DNA of 64,000 bases from an uncultured Paracoccaceae bacterium (lineage in GTDB: Bacteria > Pseudomonadota > Alphaproteobacteria > Rhodobacterales > Rhodobacteraceae). Both the position numbers and the translations under genes were made by a program. Below are positions 19,218 through 29,483 of this stretch, piece by piece. The DNA lies in NCBI GenBank assembly GCA_947492475.1, contig CANLNM010000009.1, positions 1 to 64,000 on the forward strand. The letters run 5' to 3'. Every line of letters begins with the position of its first letter. Within the stretch, counting starts at the first letter, position 1. Below the pieces are notes generated by a model. It was given only the letters and a program-made list of their open reading frames with translations, was not told the origin of the DNA and did no database searches.

Positions 19218-19862
19218 TCAGGCCACCGGCTCGACCTTGGCCACAACCTTTGGGTGCCGGTCAAAGAGCCACGGCACGTCTCGACGATGACGTGCCTCGA
19301 AGCCTTCGATCTCGGTCATCTGCGTCTTGGTCTGGTCGATTTCGTCCTGACCGTTCAGCAGGGCATCGCGGCGCACCGCGTCAACCTCAAAGCCAAAGGC
19401 CGTGCCATCCGCCAATGTGACCTGACAGGTGGTCAGATCAACCGTCACCGCTTCCCCGGCTTCGGCGGCCTGCATCACGCGATTCAGCTCTTCGACAGGG
19501 AGGCGCACTGGCAGAATGCCGTTCTTGAAGCAGTTGTTGTAATGGATGTCGGCGAAGGACAGCGCGATCACGCTGCGGATTCCATAATCGCGCATTGCCC
19601 AAGGTGCGTGTTCCCGCGACGAGCCGCAGCCCCAGTTTTCAAGCGACACAATGATCGATGCCTTGTCCCAAGGGGCTTTGTTCAGAACGAAGTCCGGCTT
19701 CACCGCACCATCTCGACCAAAGCGGTACTCCTGAAAGAACCCCCAGGCGAGGCCGGTCTTCTTGACCGCTTTCATCACATGTTTGGGGCTGATCATGTCG
19801 GTGTTGACATTGTCCCACGGCATCGGTGCCGCGATCCCGGTAACCTTGCTGAATTTTTCCAT
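19218..19862 (-). CDS. leuD: 3-isopropylmalate dehydratase small subunit (LeuD-like)
   Basis: The 214-residue protein is the swivel subunit of an aconitase-family dehydratase: PMPWDNVNTDMISPKH near the N-terminus, the signature NWGCGSSREHAPWAM near residues 92-106, and DLTTCQVTLADG near the C-terminus. With LeuC it normally isomerises 2- and 3-isopropylmalate in leucine synthesis. Here the pair is next to a GntR regulator and a branched-chain-type transporter, with no leuA or leuB in sight. A role in another hydroxy-acid isomerisation, or a duplicate leucine set, is therefore possible. It starts 3 bases after the leuC stop. Confidence 0.9.
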   Translation of the reverse strand: MEKFSKVTGIAAPMPWDNVNTDMISPKHVMKAVKKTGLAWGFFQEYRFGRDGAVKPDFVLNKAPWDKASIIVSLENWGCGSSREHAPWAMRDYGIRSVIALSFADIHYNNCFKNGILPVRLPVEELNRVMQAAEAGEAVTVDLTTCQVTLADGTAFGFEVDAVRRDALLNGQDEIDQTKTQMTEIEGFEARHRRDVPWLFDRHPKVVAKVEPVA

Positions 19863-19865
19863 GGC

Positions 19866-21272
19866 TCAGGCCTCCCAGTTGCGGATGTCTACGAAATGGC
19901 CTGCAACCGCAGCGGCGGCGGCCATGGCCGGGCTGACAAGGTGGGTCCGTCCACCCAGACCCTGCCGCCCCTTGAAATTGCGGTTCGAGGTAGAGGCACA
20001 GCGCTCGCCGTCCTGCAGACGGTCGGCGTTCATGCCAAGGCACATCGAGCATCCGGCCTCGCGCCAGTCGAAACCGGCGTCCTTGAAGACCTCGTGCAGA
20101 CCCTCGGCTTCGGCCTGAAGCTTCACCAGACCTGAGCCCGGCACGATGATGGCCTTGACGCTGTCGGCAACCTTGCGCCCGCGCACCACGCGGGCGACCT
20201 CGCGCAGGTCCTCGATCCGGCTGTTGGTGCAAGAGCCGATGAAGACGCGGTCAAGCGGGATCTCGGTGATCTTCTGACCTTCCTCCAGTCCCATGTAATC
20301 AAGTGAGTCGCGCAGCGAAAAGCGGCGAGCCTCGGCCATGTCCGTAGTCGCTTCGGGAACGGCCCCGACCACCGGCACCACGTCTTCCGGGCTGGTGCCC
20401 CATGTGACCATGGGCACGATATCGGCTGCGTCGATTTCGACCACACGGTCAAATGCTGCGTCATCGTCGCTGTGGAACTGGGCCCAATAGGTCAAAGCCG
20501 CATCCCAGTCCTGATCTCCGGGCGCCTGTGGACGACCGCGCAGGTAGGCAAAGGTCTTTTCGTCCGGCGCGACCAGACCCGAGCGCGCTCCGGCCTCGAT
20601 GGCCATGTTGCACACTGTCATGCGCGCCTCCATCGACATGTCGCGGATCACCTGACCGCAGAATTCGATGACATAGCCTGTGGCCCCGTTAGCCCCGATG
20701 CGGCCGATCACGTTTAGGATCACATCCTTGGCGGTCACACCGTGCGGCAAGGCCCCTTCGATGCAGATCGCCATGGTCTTCGATTTCTGCTGAATCAACG
20801 TCTGCGTGGCCAGAACGTGCTCTATTTCCGAGGTACAGATGCCAAAGGCCAGCGCCCCGAAGGCGCCATGGGTCGAGGTGTGGCTGTCGCCGCAGACGAT
20901 GGTCATGCCCGGCTGAGTCAGCCCCTGCTCTGGGCCCACCACATGCACCACACCCTGCCGGATATCGTCATACCCGTAATAATCAAGTTTATGCCGCGCC
21001 GAGTACTGGCGGATCAGTTGCAGTTGCAAAGCCGCCTCCGGATCGTCGGTTTCGTCGGTGCGTCCAACATGGGTCGGAATGTTGTGATCAGCCACGGCGA
21101 GCGTTGCTTCGGGGCGGCGAACCGCATGGCCTTCGCGTTCGATAGTGTCGAAGGCGGGCGCACTGGTCACCTCGTGCAGGAACTGCTGGTCAATGTACAG
21201 AATTGTAGCCCCGGCGGCGTTCTGGGCCACCACATGTGTGTCCCATATTTTATCGTAAAGCGTCTTGGCCAA
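19866..21272 (-). CDS. leuC: 3-isopropylmalate dehydratase large subunit (LeuC-like)
   Basis: The 468-residue protein carries the three cysteine regions for the [4Fe-4S] cluster: [13 protein letters not shown] and the CSMCLGMN pair, plus [12 protein letters not shown] and the N-terminal [13 protein letters not shown]. Length matches bacterial LeuC. A GGAGGC-type ribosome site precedes the ATG at 21272. It is the first gene of the short leftward leuCD operon and is transcribed away from the GntR gene; the shared promoter region holds inverted repeats at 21337-21384 and a motif repeated at 31127. The gene is intact, unlike the adjacent transporter genes. Confidence 0.92.
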   Translation of the reverse strand: MAKTLYDKIWDTHVVAQNAAGATILYIDQQFLHEVTSAPAFDTIEREGHAVRRPEATLAVADHNIPTHVGRTDETDDPEAALQLQLIRQYSARHKLDYYGYDDIRQGVVHVVGPEQGLTQPGMTIVCGDSHTSTHGAFGALAFGICTSEIEHVLATQTLIQQKSKTMAICIEGALPHGVTAKDVILNVIGRIGANGATGYVIEFCGQVIRDMSMEARMTVCNMAIEAGARSGLVAPDEKTFAYLRGRPQAPGDQDWDAALTYWAQFHSDDDAAFDRVVEIDAADIVPMVTWGTSPEDVVPVVGAVPEATTDMAEARRFSLRDSLDYMGLEEGQKITEIPLDRVFIGSCTNSRIEDLREVARVVRGRKVADSVKAIIVPGSGLVKLQAEAEGLHEVFKDAGFDWREAGCSMCLGMNADRLQDGERCASTSNRNFKGRQGLGGRTHLVSPAMAAAAAVAGHFVDIRNWEA

Positions 21273-21323
21273 GGGAGCCTCCTACCATCGGTCGTTTATG
21301 TCATGGGCAACGGATACGATAAA

Positions 21324-21338
21324 AAATTTGTTATAGCA
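21324..21338. promoter_or_regulatory. Motif shared with the oxygenase promoter
   Basis: AAATTTGTTATAGCA lies about 50-65 bases upstream of leuC. The same word with one change occurs at 31127-31141 upstream of the 2-oxoglutarate oxygenase gene, in the same orientation relative to the gene. It is a candidate promoter element or binding site of the GntR regulator. Confidence 0.45.
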
Positions 21339-21384
21339 ATCGGTTTTCTGATACGTTACGAAACGTCGTCGGCGATACCGATTG
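21337..21384. promoter_or_regulatory. Nested inverted repeats in the leuC/GntR divergent promoter
   Basis: CAATCGGT (21337-21344) and ACCGATTG (21377-21384) form an outer 8-bp inverted repeat; ACGTT and AACGT (21353-21366, spacer of 4) form an inner one. Dyads of this kind between divergent genes suit a dimeric GntR/FCD regulator, probably the product of 21474-22175. Confidence 0.5.
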
Positions 21385-21473
21385 ACATAGGTAGCGTTAC
21401 GCATTCCAAAGGACTGCGACTTGGTAAGCAAGTGAAACTTCAGGCTTAATTTCAACCTAAAGTGGAGGAGACC

Positions 21474-22175
21474 ATGATCCACACAACGAACCAGTCCAAA
21501 GCGGCAGCCGGTCGCCGCTCACAGCCGCTGAGCGAAAGGGCCTATGCCCAACTCAAGGCGATGATTCTGTCGAATGAGCTTCAGGGCGGTCGCTACATGC
21601 TCGAAGACGAGGTGAACGAACTGGTCGGCATGAGCCGCACTCCGCTGCGCGCCGCGCTCGCCAAGCTGAAGAATGAGGGCCTGATCACCATCATCCCCCG
21701 GCGCGGCATCCGCATCATGACGGTCACCCTCGACGATCTGTTCGAGATCTACAGCCTGCTCGAAGCGGTGGAAGCTTTGGCGGTGGAGGTTCTGGTCAAG
21801 GCTGACAACCATGCCGCAACCGGGGCAATATTGGTTGGTCTGGTCGGCGAGATGGACGCAGCCCTGAAGGATAACCAGCTCGACACATGGGCCGCGGCCT
21901 ATTCGTTGTTTCACCGCACTCTTGTGGGGCAGACTGGAATGAAGCGGGTGGAGAAGCTGGCCGAGAACTTGCTGGATCAGTCGCACCGCGTGCGTATCTT
22001 TACGCTGCGGATGCGGGAAAAGCCACTGAACGTGAACGCCAGTCAGCGTGCGCTGGCCGAGGCCATTCGCGATGGCAATCTCGACGGGGCTTTGCAGACC
22101 AACAAACGCCACGCCCAGAAACGCCTTGAAGAAATCGCGGCCATCTTCGAGCGGTTTTCTCTGAAAGAACTGTAG
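21474..22175 (+). CDS. GntR-family regulator with FCD effector domain
   Basis: The 233-residue protein has a winged helix at about residues 17-80 (LSERAYAQLKAMIL, then EDEVNELVGMSRTPLRAALAKLKNEGLI) and an all-helical FCD domain. The conserved FHRTLVGQTG histidine is one of the usual metal/effector ligands. GGAGG ends 5 bases before the ATG at 21474, so this start is chosen over a GTG 12 bases upstream. FCD regulators sense organic acids. Its position, divergent from leuCD and followed by the convergent transporter operon, suggests that it controls the whole 19-31 kb cluster. Confidence 0.9.
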   Translation: MIHTTNQSKAAAGRRSQPLSERAYAQLKAMILSNELQGGRYMLEDEVNELVGMSRTPLRAALAKLKNEGLITIIPRRGIRIMTVTLDDLFEIYSLLEAVEALAVEVLVKADNHAATGAILVGLVGEMDAALKDNQLDTWAAAYSLFHRTLVGQTGMKRVEKLAENLLDQSHRVRIFTLRMREKPLNVNASQRALAEAIRDGNLDGALQTNKRHAQKRLEEIAAIFERFSLKEL

Positions 22176-22225
22176 GGGAAGACGTCGGGCGCCGGACGCT
22201 TTCCGGCGCATTGCAGGCCGATCCC

Positions 22226-22837
22226 TTAACCGCCCGGGTAAAGCCTCATCAGCGTTTCATTGCCCATGAGATCGCCGGGCAAACCGTCGAACACGGTTTT
22301 GCCAGTCTCCAGAACCATGACCCGATCTGCGGACCGCAGCGCAAGGTCGATGTCCTGTTCAACCAACAAAATGACGGTGCCTGCGGTGCGAATTTCTTCG
22401 AGTTTGTCAACCACCATCTGGGAATACAGCGGCGACAGGCCCGCTGTCGGCTCATCCACCACCAGAAGCGAAGGCCACAACAGCAACGCACGCGAGATCG
22501 TCAGCATCTGATGCTGGGTGCCAAGGCGCAGGTTCTCCCAGACCGTCAACGCGCCAAAAACGTTGCGCACCTGAGGCACATACGCCCCCCCCCCGGACCG
22601 GGCGCTGCGATGTGGCGCCCAGACGCTGATGTCGGTGCCGTCCAAAACGATGCGCCCGCCACGCGGGCGGAGCAGGCCCGACACGGCTTTGATCAGGGTC
22701 GATTTTCCGGCTCCGTTCGGCCCGACCACCGCCAGCATTTCGCCCGGGGCCACGGTCATCGACACGCCATTGACGATGGTCATGTCGCCATAGCCCACAT
22801 CCAAATCGTCACAGCTCAGCAATGTGGACGCGGACAT
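22226..22837 (-). pseudogene. livF: LivF-type ABC ATPase with internal deletion of the signature region
   Basis: The frame gives 203 residues where LivF has about 235. Walker A GPNGAGKST and Walker B LLVVDEPTAGLSP are present. Between them the sequence runs directly from ENLRLG to TQHQMLTISRALL, so some 30-45 residues including the LSGGQ signature have been lost in frame. Without that signature ATP hydrolysis at the dimer interface should fail. It is the last gene of a leftward livJHMGF-like operon in which every gene is damaged. Confidence 0.8.
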
Positions 22838-22838
22838 G

Positions 22839-23619
22839 TCAGGCAACCTCCGTCCGTTTGGCGACCGGCACGGCCATGCTGCCGACATAAGCGCGCTGCA
22901 CTTCGGAAGTGTCACGGATTTCCGCCATGGACCCCTCACACAGCTTTTCACCCGCAACAATGACCAAAACCCGAGGCGCAACGCGTTCGATGAAGCTCAG
23001 GTTTTGTTCGACAACAACGATGGTCTTGCCTTCGGCGTTCAGGGCCAGGACGTGATCGACCAGCTTGTTGATCATCGACGGGTTCACCCCGGCGGCGGGC
23101 TCATCCAGAATGATCAGCGGCGCGTCGCTGATCGCCAGCATGGCCAACGTCAGGAGTTTCTGCTGCCCGCCCGAAAGCCCCTGCGCCCAGGCGTCCGCCA
23201 TATGAGTAAGGCCGAAGCGGTCATGCGTGTCCATGCCTCTGGTGACAGATTGACCAAGCCGCGCGACGACCTGGAACGCGCACCAGCCGCGCCAAACCCA
23301 CCTGGCCCTGATCCATGACAGCCAGCAGGTTTTCCAGCACCGTCATTCGCCCGAACAGGCGCGGAATCTGGAAAGACCGGCGCAGCCCAAGCCTGGCCCG
23401 ATCCGCCAGCGGCAGCGCCGTAATGTCCTGCCCTCGAAATGTGATGCGCCCACTGTCAACCGGCATCTCTCCGGCCACGAGGTTGAAGCATGTGCTTTTG
23501 CCGGCGCCGTTGGGCCCGATCAGGCCTACGATCTCACCTTCGGCCACCTGCATCGACATATCCTTGACCGCTGGCAAGCCACCGAAGGATTTCGAAATAT
23601 TCTGGACGTCCAGCATCAT
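22839..23619 (-). pseudogene. livG: LivG-type ABC ATPase, frameshifted
   Basis: The N-terminal part (start ATG at 23619, overlapping the LivM stop) has SFGGLPAVKDMS, Walker A GPNGAGKST and the Q-loop region SFQIPRLFGRMTVLENL, then leaves frame near 23235. The rest, in another frame down to 22839, has FGLTHMADAW, the signature LSGGQQKLL, Walker B LIILDEPAAGVNP and the H-loop region. Together they make a near full-length LivG (about 245 codons), so a single indel explains the split. High-affinity branched-chain amino acid or related uptake is the usual role. Confidence 0.85.
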
Positions 23620-24575
23620 GCCTCCTGCCACAGCGGGGAAAGTTTCAGGGGAGTTTCGCGCCACAGACCATCGGGACGGAACAGGATGAACAGCACCATC
23701 AGCACACCGATGCCGCCCGCCTCGATCAAAGGGATCACCTGCGGCGGAAGCGGCCCGAAATGGATCATGCGCGCGCCTTCATGCACGATCCCGAACAGCA
23801 GAACGCTGCCGATCAGCGGCCCAAAGGCGCTGCCGGTTCCGCCCACGATCGGTGCCGCACATACCAAAAGCGTGACATCGAACTTGAAGGCCGACGGTTC
23901 GACAACCGTGGTCATCAGCGGCCAGAGCGCCCCGGCCAGAACCATGACGGTCGAGCCGAAAACGAAGGCCGCGGTGCGCAAGGCTCGGATATCATAGCCA
24001 AGGCTTTCAGCGGCATCGGGATCGTCACGCATGGCGCGCAGGGCGCGGCCATAGGGGCTGGCCGACAGGCTGCGGAAACCCAGCGCACCAAGAAGGCTGA
24101 GCACGATCAGGACAATCGCCAAAGCGCAGTCGTAGTTTTCATAACTACCGATCAACTCGGCAAACGGCCGGTCCAGCCCGCGAATGCCGTTAAAGCCATT
24201 GGCCAGCGATTTTTGGGTGGAAAGCACCAGAAACAGGATCTCGGCAAAGACCAGCGTCAGAACCTTGACAAAAAGCGGATCGAGATTAGAGGCATCCAGC
24301 ATCCGCGCCAGCATCTAGGCAACCAGAACTCCGATGCACAACGTCAGCGCCACGGTCGGCCCGTAAGGCAATCCGAACGCCGCCACAACGGTTTCCGTAA
24401 TGCCAAGCGTCATCGGGTGTTTGTGCAGCAGCGCCGACGCATAAGCGCCGAGCGCAATGAAGCCCGCAACCCCGAAGTTGCCAAGGCCCGCCAGCCCGTG
24501 CTGGATATTCAGACCAATGGCCAAAAGCGAAAAATACCCGGCCAAAGCGGAGGCCACCCAGATGAAATCAGTCAT
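23616..24575 (-). pseudogene. livM: LivM-type permease with in-frame stop
   Basis: Two segments in the same frame form a LivM permease. The first (24575-24318) has NIQHGLAGLGNFGVAGF, the hallmark of LivM N-termini. The second (to 23616) has the EIL-x-L segment, GRALRAMRDDPDAAESLGYD (the EAA-like ATPase contact) and the FGIVHEGARM C-terminus. They are separated by a TAG at 24315-24317. The region around the stop also looks shortened compared with typical LivM proteins. The product would be truncated after about 86 residues. Confidence 0.85.
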
Positions 24576-25441
24576 GTTTGAAAACAACCTTCTGATTGGT
24601 CAAGCCACCCGGCCGCACCAGCAGCACAAGTGCGATCATGGCAAAGGCCACTGCCGGTTTGAGAGAGGGTGTAATCCACAGCGTGGACAGCTCAGCGGCG
24701 ATCCCTACGGTCAGAGCGCCCGAGACCGCGCCGACCGGACTGCCAAGCCCGCCAAGCAGGACCGCCGCGCCGATGATGAGCAACAGGTTGGCGCCCACGG
24801 ACGGGAACACGGTCGCACTCATCCCAATGGCCATGCCGCCAAGCCCGCCAAGCGCCCCGGCCAAAGCCCAGATCGCAAGCGTCACGCGCAGTGCCGGAAT
24901 GCCCGTCACCTCGGCCAGATCGACGTGTTGCGAGGCCGCGCGCTTGCAGGACAAAATCGGACCGGTAGATCAGCAGAGCGACTAAGGCCATGGTCAGGAT
25001 CGCCAGTACCGCCAGTACTTCGAGAAGCGGGGTCAGGCGGACTGGCACAAACTGGACCGCCCGCAACACCGTGTCTGGCAAATCGAACCGGCCGATCTTG
25101 GTGCCCCAGATGGCAATGATCAGGTTGTTGAGCAGGAGGGCAATGCCCAGCGAGGCAATCAGCGACACGAAGGTTTCGCGCTGTTTGAGCCACTGGAACA
25201 CCAGAGCATACATCAACATCGAACACAGCCCGGTGACCAGCGTGGTCAGGGCGATAGCCGCCGGAACCGGTACCAGATGCCACAAGGTCAGCGAGATGAA
25301 GGCGCCAAGGGTCAGCACCTCGGAAAAGGCAAGGTTGAGCACCCGCCCCGAGGTCCACATAAGCGTCATGCCAAGGGCGGGCACCGCAATGGCAATCTCG
25401 GACAGGATGCCAAGTCCCAAACGAACGAGAAGATCTTCCAT
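24568..25441 (-). pseudogene. livH: LivH-type permease, frameshifted
   Basis: The frame from 25441 encodes a LivH-like permease through PALGMTLMWTSGRVLNLAFSE and SLGIALLLNNLI, then near 24950 turns into an arginine/glycine-rich nonsense tail. The proper continuation is in another frame, ending at 24568, with VTGIPALRVTLAIWALAGALGGLGGM, typical of the LivH C-terminal half. One indel near 24945-24960 accounts for this. The gene overlaps the start of livM by 8 bases. Confidence 0.85.
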
Positions 25442-25465
25442 TGCAGGTCCCCCTTGGCCGTTGCG

Positions 25466-26685
25466 TCAGTGCAGCGTTGCGATCAGCGTACTGATGCGCG
25501 CTTCATCCACGGCGGCGATGCCGGTTGCCGCGCGTCCCACCCGGAACACGCCGTACCCGCTGTGGGCATAGCCGGTGGCATCCACGTCATTGGTGCCTGC
25601 CGCACCGTCGTAGTTGATCGCCTTGCCCGCACTGAGCAGCGCCTTGCAGCTGCTGAAATCCATGCAGATCTCCCCCGGGGGCGTTGGCCACCTCGGACAC
25701 ATGCGCGGCGATATCCTCGGGCTTCAGGCTTTGGGCGGCTTCCGCAGCCAGCGCCAGAACATTGTTTGAATCCCACATGAAATCCGAATAGAGTGCAGGC
25801 TTCTTTGCATCGGGGAAGACGGCGGCGAAGGCATCGCGATAGTGATCCCGGCCCGGTCCGATAGACGCGGCGGCAAGCGCCACCATGTTGACGCGATCCG
25901 CGACCGGCGCCATGGCCGACAATGCGTCATCGGAAATCGCGAAATCGGTCGCGATGAAGGTGATGTCCTCCAGCCCGTCGAGTTCTGCCGCGTTTTGCCA
26001 GAATTGCGCGGCGGAATCCGGCGACAGCTCGAAGAAAGCGCATTCCGGCGCGGTTCGGCCATCAGGTCCATCAGCTCGGAGCGATTGCTGGATTGGTTCA
26101 GCGCCACGTCGATATTGCGCGTGACGGTGCCGCCCTGCGCTTCGAAGGCGGGAAGGATCATGACCTTGAGCGACTATGCGCCCTCCAGCGAGTCCACCAC
26201 AACCGCATAGTTCTTATAGCCCTGATCCGCCGCATAAGGCGCCATTGCGGGGCCGAATTCACTGTCTGAATTGGTCTGGCGCCAGGTGGTCTTGCCCTTG
26301 ACCGTGGCATCCAGAGAGGCGGTAGAGCCGATGAAAGCCGCAGGCACGCCGCTAGCTTGAACCCTGTCGATCACGCTCATCACCGTGGCCGAGGTCGGCC
26401 CGAGGATGGCATGGGCCTTGTCCACGCCGACCAGCGAGGAAATCGCGGCGGTAGAGGATTGCGCATTGGCCTTGGTGTCCTGAATAACCAGCGTAGCCGG
26501 TTCGCCCATCACGCCACCAGCGGCATTGATCGTCGACAACGCAACTTCGGCCCCCTGCGCGAGGGTTTTCGCCAACAAAGGCGATGCGGCCGTCATCGGA
26601 ATGGCGACGCCGAATTTCATCCCTTCGGCGGCCAGCGGGGCGGCGGCCAGCAATTGGGAAGACGTGAAAAAATACAGGTTTTCAT
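25466..26685 (-). pseudogene. livJ: LivJ-type amino-acid-binding protein, several frameshifts
   Basis: Parts of a type-I periplasmic binding protein are spread over three frames. About 26653-26174 has MKFGVAIPMTAASPLLAKTLAQG and a Rossmann-like first lobe to YKNYAVVVDSLEGA. A stretch below 26161 has ILPAFEAQGGTVTRNIDV. About 25922-25700 has YRDAFAAVFPDAKKPALYSDFMWDSNN, and 25702-25466 has INYDGAAGTNDVDATG and GYGVFRVG. The ATG at 26685 begins a signal-peptide-like stretch that is itself out of frame with the first lobe. At least three indels are needed to restore the gene. Confidence 0.8.
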
Positions 26686-26722
26686 TGGATCTACTTCGTT
26701 TGAAATCGCGAGAATGCGGGCG

Positions 26723-27505
26723 TCAGTAATATTGACCGTGGCGGAAATCCCAGCTTGCAAAGCTGGTCGACAGATGGCTCACGATGGAATCCACGCTCAG
26801 GCCCTTGCGGATAAGAACCGGCACCGGCGATACGCCGCGCTGTTGCTTCTGCTCGGGAACGAGGCGACCGGCATCATCAACCATGGACACCATCACACCC
26901 TGTTCATAGCGGGTGGATTCGTCGGCATCCGGCTGGATCGAAGCGACGTAATCGTTGGCTTCCACGATCAGGTCCGCTTCGGCTTCGATGCGATCACCGA
27001 TGCCTTCGACGAGGCCCCGGTTGCCTTGGCCCGAGGGGTTGGCCGAGCTCGCGAAGACCAGCTTGCCCTGCTCTTCCCACATGGTGCGTACGACATTTTC
27101 GGAAGGGGTGCCGAACTTGATTACAAAGCAGCTGGTGCCGCGCCCGTCCATCATCAACTCCGCCGAGCCGTCGTCGGGGATATGACGCTTGCCTTCCGCC
27201 TTCCACGGCAGGATGCAACCAAGCAGGATATCGTGGTCCCAATGCGCCTGATAGAAGGCTTCGACCTCGTCGTTCATCTCGGCCAGTTCGCGCAATTGTT
27301 CCATCGAGCCACAAAGCACGACGCCCGGTTTGTTCCGCTTGCGCATCTTGCAGTCGAACTTGCGCTCGAGGCCTGCGGCGTCGGTCGTCATGATGATATA
27401 GCCAACCTTGGTTGGGCTGACGATGACGTGCCCGGGCTGCGATAGGGTCGCGATGGTCTCGGCCTGCACGCCGCCGTCCCACTGAATTTTCTTGTTGCCG
27501 GTCAT
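26723..27505 (-). CDS. Sua5/YciO/YrdC-like protein, longer paralogue
   Basis: This 260-residue protein has a YrdC-type fold, the family that binds ATP and carbamoyl/threonyl groups to make threonylcarbamoyl-AMP or transfer carbamoyl. Family-like features are the N-terminal VIVSPTKVGYIIMTTDAAGLERKFDCKMR-type segment (T-x-Y-G/K-x-K region), the IKFGTPSENV region, and FASSANPSGQGNRGLVEGIGDR, which matches the SAN-x-SG motif. It differs from housekeeping TsaC in having an extra C-terminal part. A second YrdC-like gene lies at 28822 in the same operon, so these are more likely pathway enzymes than tRNA modification factors. The ATG at 27505 is chosen because longer frames give atypical arginine-rich extensions. 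Confidence 0.75.
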   Translation of the reverse strand: MTGNKKIQWDGGVQAETIATLSQPGHVIVSPTKVGYIIMTTDAAGLERKFDCKMRKRNKPGVVLCGSMEQLRELAEMNDEVEAFYQAHWDHDILLGCILPWKAEGKRHIPDDGSAELMMDGRGTSCFVIKFGTPSENVVRTMWEEQGKLVFASSANPSGQGNRGLVEGIGDRIEAEADLIVEANDYVASIQPDADESTRYEQGVMVSMVDDAGRLVPEQKQQRGVSPVPVLIRKGLSVDSIVSHLSTSFASWDFRHGQYY

Positions 27506-27542
27506 AGGGTAAGTCCTTTTGGTATCAGGTGTCTTTTGAAGG

Positions 27543-28766
27543 TCAGTCGATGGAGTCCGGTTGCGCCACGGGCGCACCGACGGTGGAAAGAAAGGCGCGC
27601 AGCGCAAAGACGCCCGCGACGAAAGCGGTAGAGCCAAGCACAAGCTGCTGCGGCGTCCACCCCGATTGAAAGGCCAGCCCACAGGCCAGATAGGCGGCCG
27701 CGCTGAGCGCCCCGAACACCTGCTCTGCTTGCGGGACGGCATTGGTTGTTCCGCCGGTTGCGGTCGGAGCCTGTGTCAGAAGCGGCAGGAAGGCGGGCCG
27801 CAGCATCCCGGCGGCGCAGAACATGCCGACCGGCGCGAGAACCGTGACCCAGAGCGTCGAGCCAAGACCCAAGCCCAGCATCGAGGCCAGCGTCACGCCA
27901 ACCACCGCCGCCAGCGCACCGCGCGCGCCGAACCGTTCAGCCAGACGCGGGAAAAACCGCCCGCCAAGAAAGCCCGAGAAGGTATACAGGCCAAAGAGCA
28001 CGCCGAAGAAGGCAACCTCGATCTTGAGGTCGAGAAAGAACCACACCGGCAGGATGAGCAGTTGCAGCGTCAGAACCACGGCCCGCATGAAGCTGTAGCT
28101 GACCAGTTCGAGCCATGCCGCGAAGGTCAGCCGCCCGGCATCCGCCTTCTGTGTGCCAGCCGTGGTTTTGGCCGGTGCGGCAAGGCGCAAGCCCGCGATG
28201 GCAACGAGGGCAGCCGCAAGGTTGGCAGCGCTGGTCATGAAGAAAGGCAGCGCCGGATTGATCTGGAACACCACCGCGCCCACGCAGCCCGCCGCAAGGA
28301 AGGACATGAACATGTAGCTTGACGATCGGGCCTGCGCGCGGGTCTGCACCTCGGACGGGGCGTCGGTCAACCGACCGGCATGGGCCAGAAAGCTGCCATC
28401 CCCGACGGCGGCGAGGCAATAGCCAACACCGCCAAGCACCTGCGCCGCAATCAGCACACCCACGGCCTGCGACACGGTCAGTGCATCGCCCGCCAGGAGC
28501 CCCCCGCCGATCAGCGCATTCGAGCCTAGTTTTGCAACCTCACCCAGAGCGATGGTCATCGCCGGACCACCAGAGCTCAGCACCCGGCGCGCCAGACCGC
28601 CGAACAGCATGGTCGCCACGCCATAGACGAAAAGAATGCCGCCCACGGCACCGAACGAGAACCCGGCCGCCAGCAGCGCGACCACGAAAATCGGCACGTA
28701 GAATGAGAAGCGCGACACCACCCGGTACAGGAGGAACCGCGACACGAGGGTCGGGAACGAAAGCAT
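27543..28766 (-). CDS. MFS-type transporter
   Basis: The roughly 407-residue protein has about 12 hydrophobic segments arranged as two halves with a central loop near residue 190 (APAKTTAGTQKADAG). A major-facilitator fold fits, with short basic loops between helices 2 and 3 (ARRVLS) and in the second half (GRFFPRLAERFGARG). The ATG at 28766 is preferred over 28811 because homologous membrane proteins start just before the first helix. It lies between two YrdC-like genes in a leftward operon and probably exports or imports the cluster's metabolite. Confidence 0.75.
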   Translation of the reverse strand: MLSFPTLVSRFLLYRVVSRFSFYVPIFVVALLAAGFSFGAVGGILFVYGVATMLFGGLARRVLSSGGPAMTIALGEVAKLGSNALIGGGLLAGDALTVSQAVGVLIAAQVLGGVGYCLAAVGDGSFLAHAGRLTDAPSEVQTRAQARSSSYMFMSFLAAGCVGAVVFQINPALPFFMTSAANLAAALVAIAGLRLAAPAKTTAGTQKADAGRLTFAAWLELVSYSFMRAVVLTLQLLILPVWFFLDLKIEVAFFGVLFGLYTFSGFLGGRFFPRLAERFGARGALAAVVGVTLASMLGLGLGSTLWVTVLAPVGMFCAAGMLRPAFLPLLTQAPTATGGTTNAVPQAEQVFGALSAAAYLACGLAFQSGWTPQQLVLGSTAFVAGVFALRAFLSTVGAPVAQPDSID

Positions 28767-28821
28767 TGGAATACCTATGGTCAGCTCCGGATGCGACCGC
28801 ACGGGCCGCATCCGGAAAGAG

Positions 28822-29460
28822 TCATTGCAGTTCGAGAACGTCGGACTTGATCTGGTCGAACGTCAGATCGCCTTCGCGGAGCAAAGACATGGTGTGTTCG
28901 ACACGCAGGATTGTGGTCGATGTGGTCGTCTCGACCGGCCCCCCGCGCAGCACGAGGCTGACGGATTTGCCCACGTGTTGCACCGCCGAATCGACATCGA
29001 CGAGCACGCCATCGGACATGCCCGACAGGTTGGCCGAAGTCATGGCGATGGCCCCACCAAAGGCACGGGCAAGGCTGCGCACCACCGGGTTGGCGTGGCA
29101 GGCCACCGAGATCGTTGCGTCTTCGTGCAGCGCAAGGTTCGGCGCGCCGTCCCGTTTGTCCATCACGATGTTGAGCGGACCGGGCCAGTAGAGGCTGGCC
29201 AGCGAGTCGATCAGACGTTCGTTGTTGGCGGTGCCGAAGCGTCGCCAGTCCCCCGGCTCAGCCACGAACAGCGTCAGCGGCTTCATGCCCGGACGTTTCT
29301 TGGACTCAAAGCAGGATGCCACGGCATCGGGATTGAAGGGATCGACCGCGATGCCATAGTTGGCATCTGACGGACAGATCACGATCTCTCCGGCACGCAG
29401 ATGGGCCACGGCCTTGGCAATGGCTTCAGGTGTCGGATCGAGGATCGGCGGGATACTCAT
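28822..29460 (-). CDS. Sua5/YciO/YrdC family protein (TsaC-like)
   Basis: The 212-residue protein is a compact YrdC domain. PTPEAIAKAVAHLRAGEIVICPSDANYGIAVDP matches the N-terminal strand-helix, ESKKRPGMKPLTLFV the KxR...K-P-L core, and AIAMTSANLSGMSDG the SAN-x-SG nucleotide-binding motif; the C-terminus has the STI-like TTSTTILRV. TsaC makes L-threonylcarbamoyladenylate for tRNA t6A. Given the second copy at 26723 and a neighbouring amino-acid oxygenase, a dedicated carbamoylation or activation role is plausible. The core SANLSG motif is intact. Confidence 0.85.
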   Translation of the reverse strand: MSIPPILDPTPEAIAKAVAHLRAGEIVICPSDANYGIAVDPFNPDAVASCFESKKRPGMKPLTLFVAEPGDWRRFGTANNERLIDSLASLYWPGPLNIVMDKRDGAPNLALHEDATISVACHANPVVRSLARAFGGAIAMTSANLSGMSDGVLVDVDSAVQHVGKSVSLVLRGGPVETTTSTTILRVEHTMSLLREGDLTFDQIKSDVLELQ

Positions 29461-29483
29461 GGGAGGTCTCCAATTCTTGCGTG

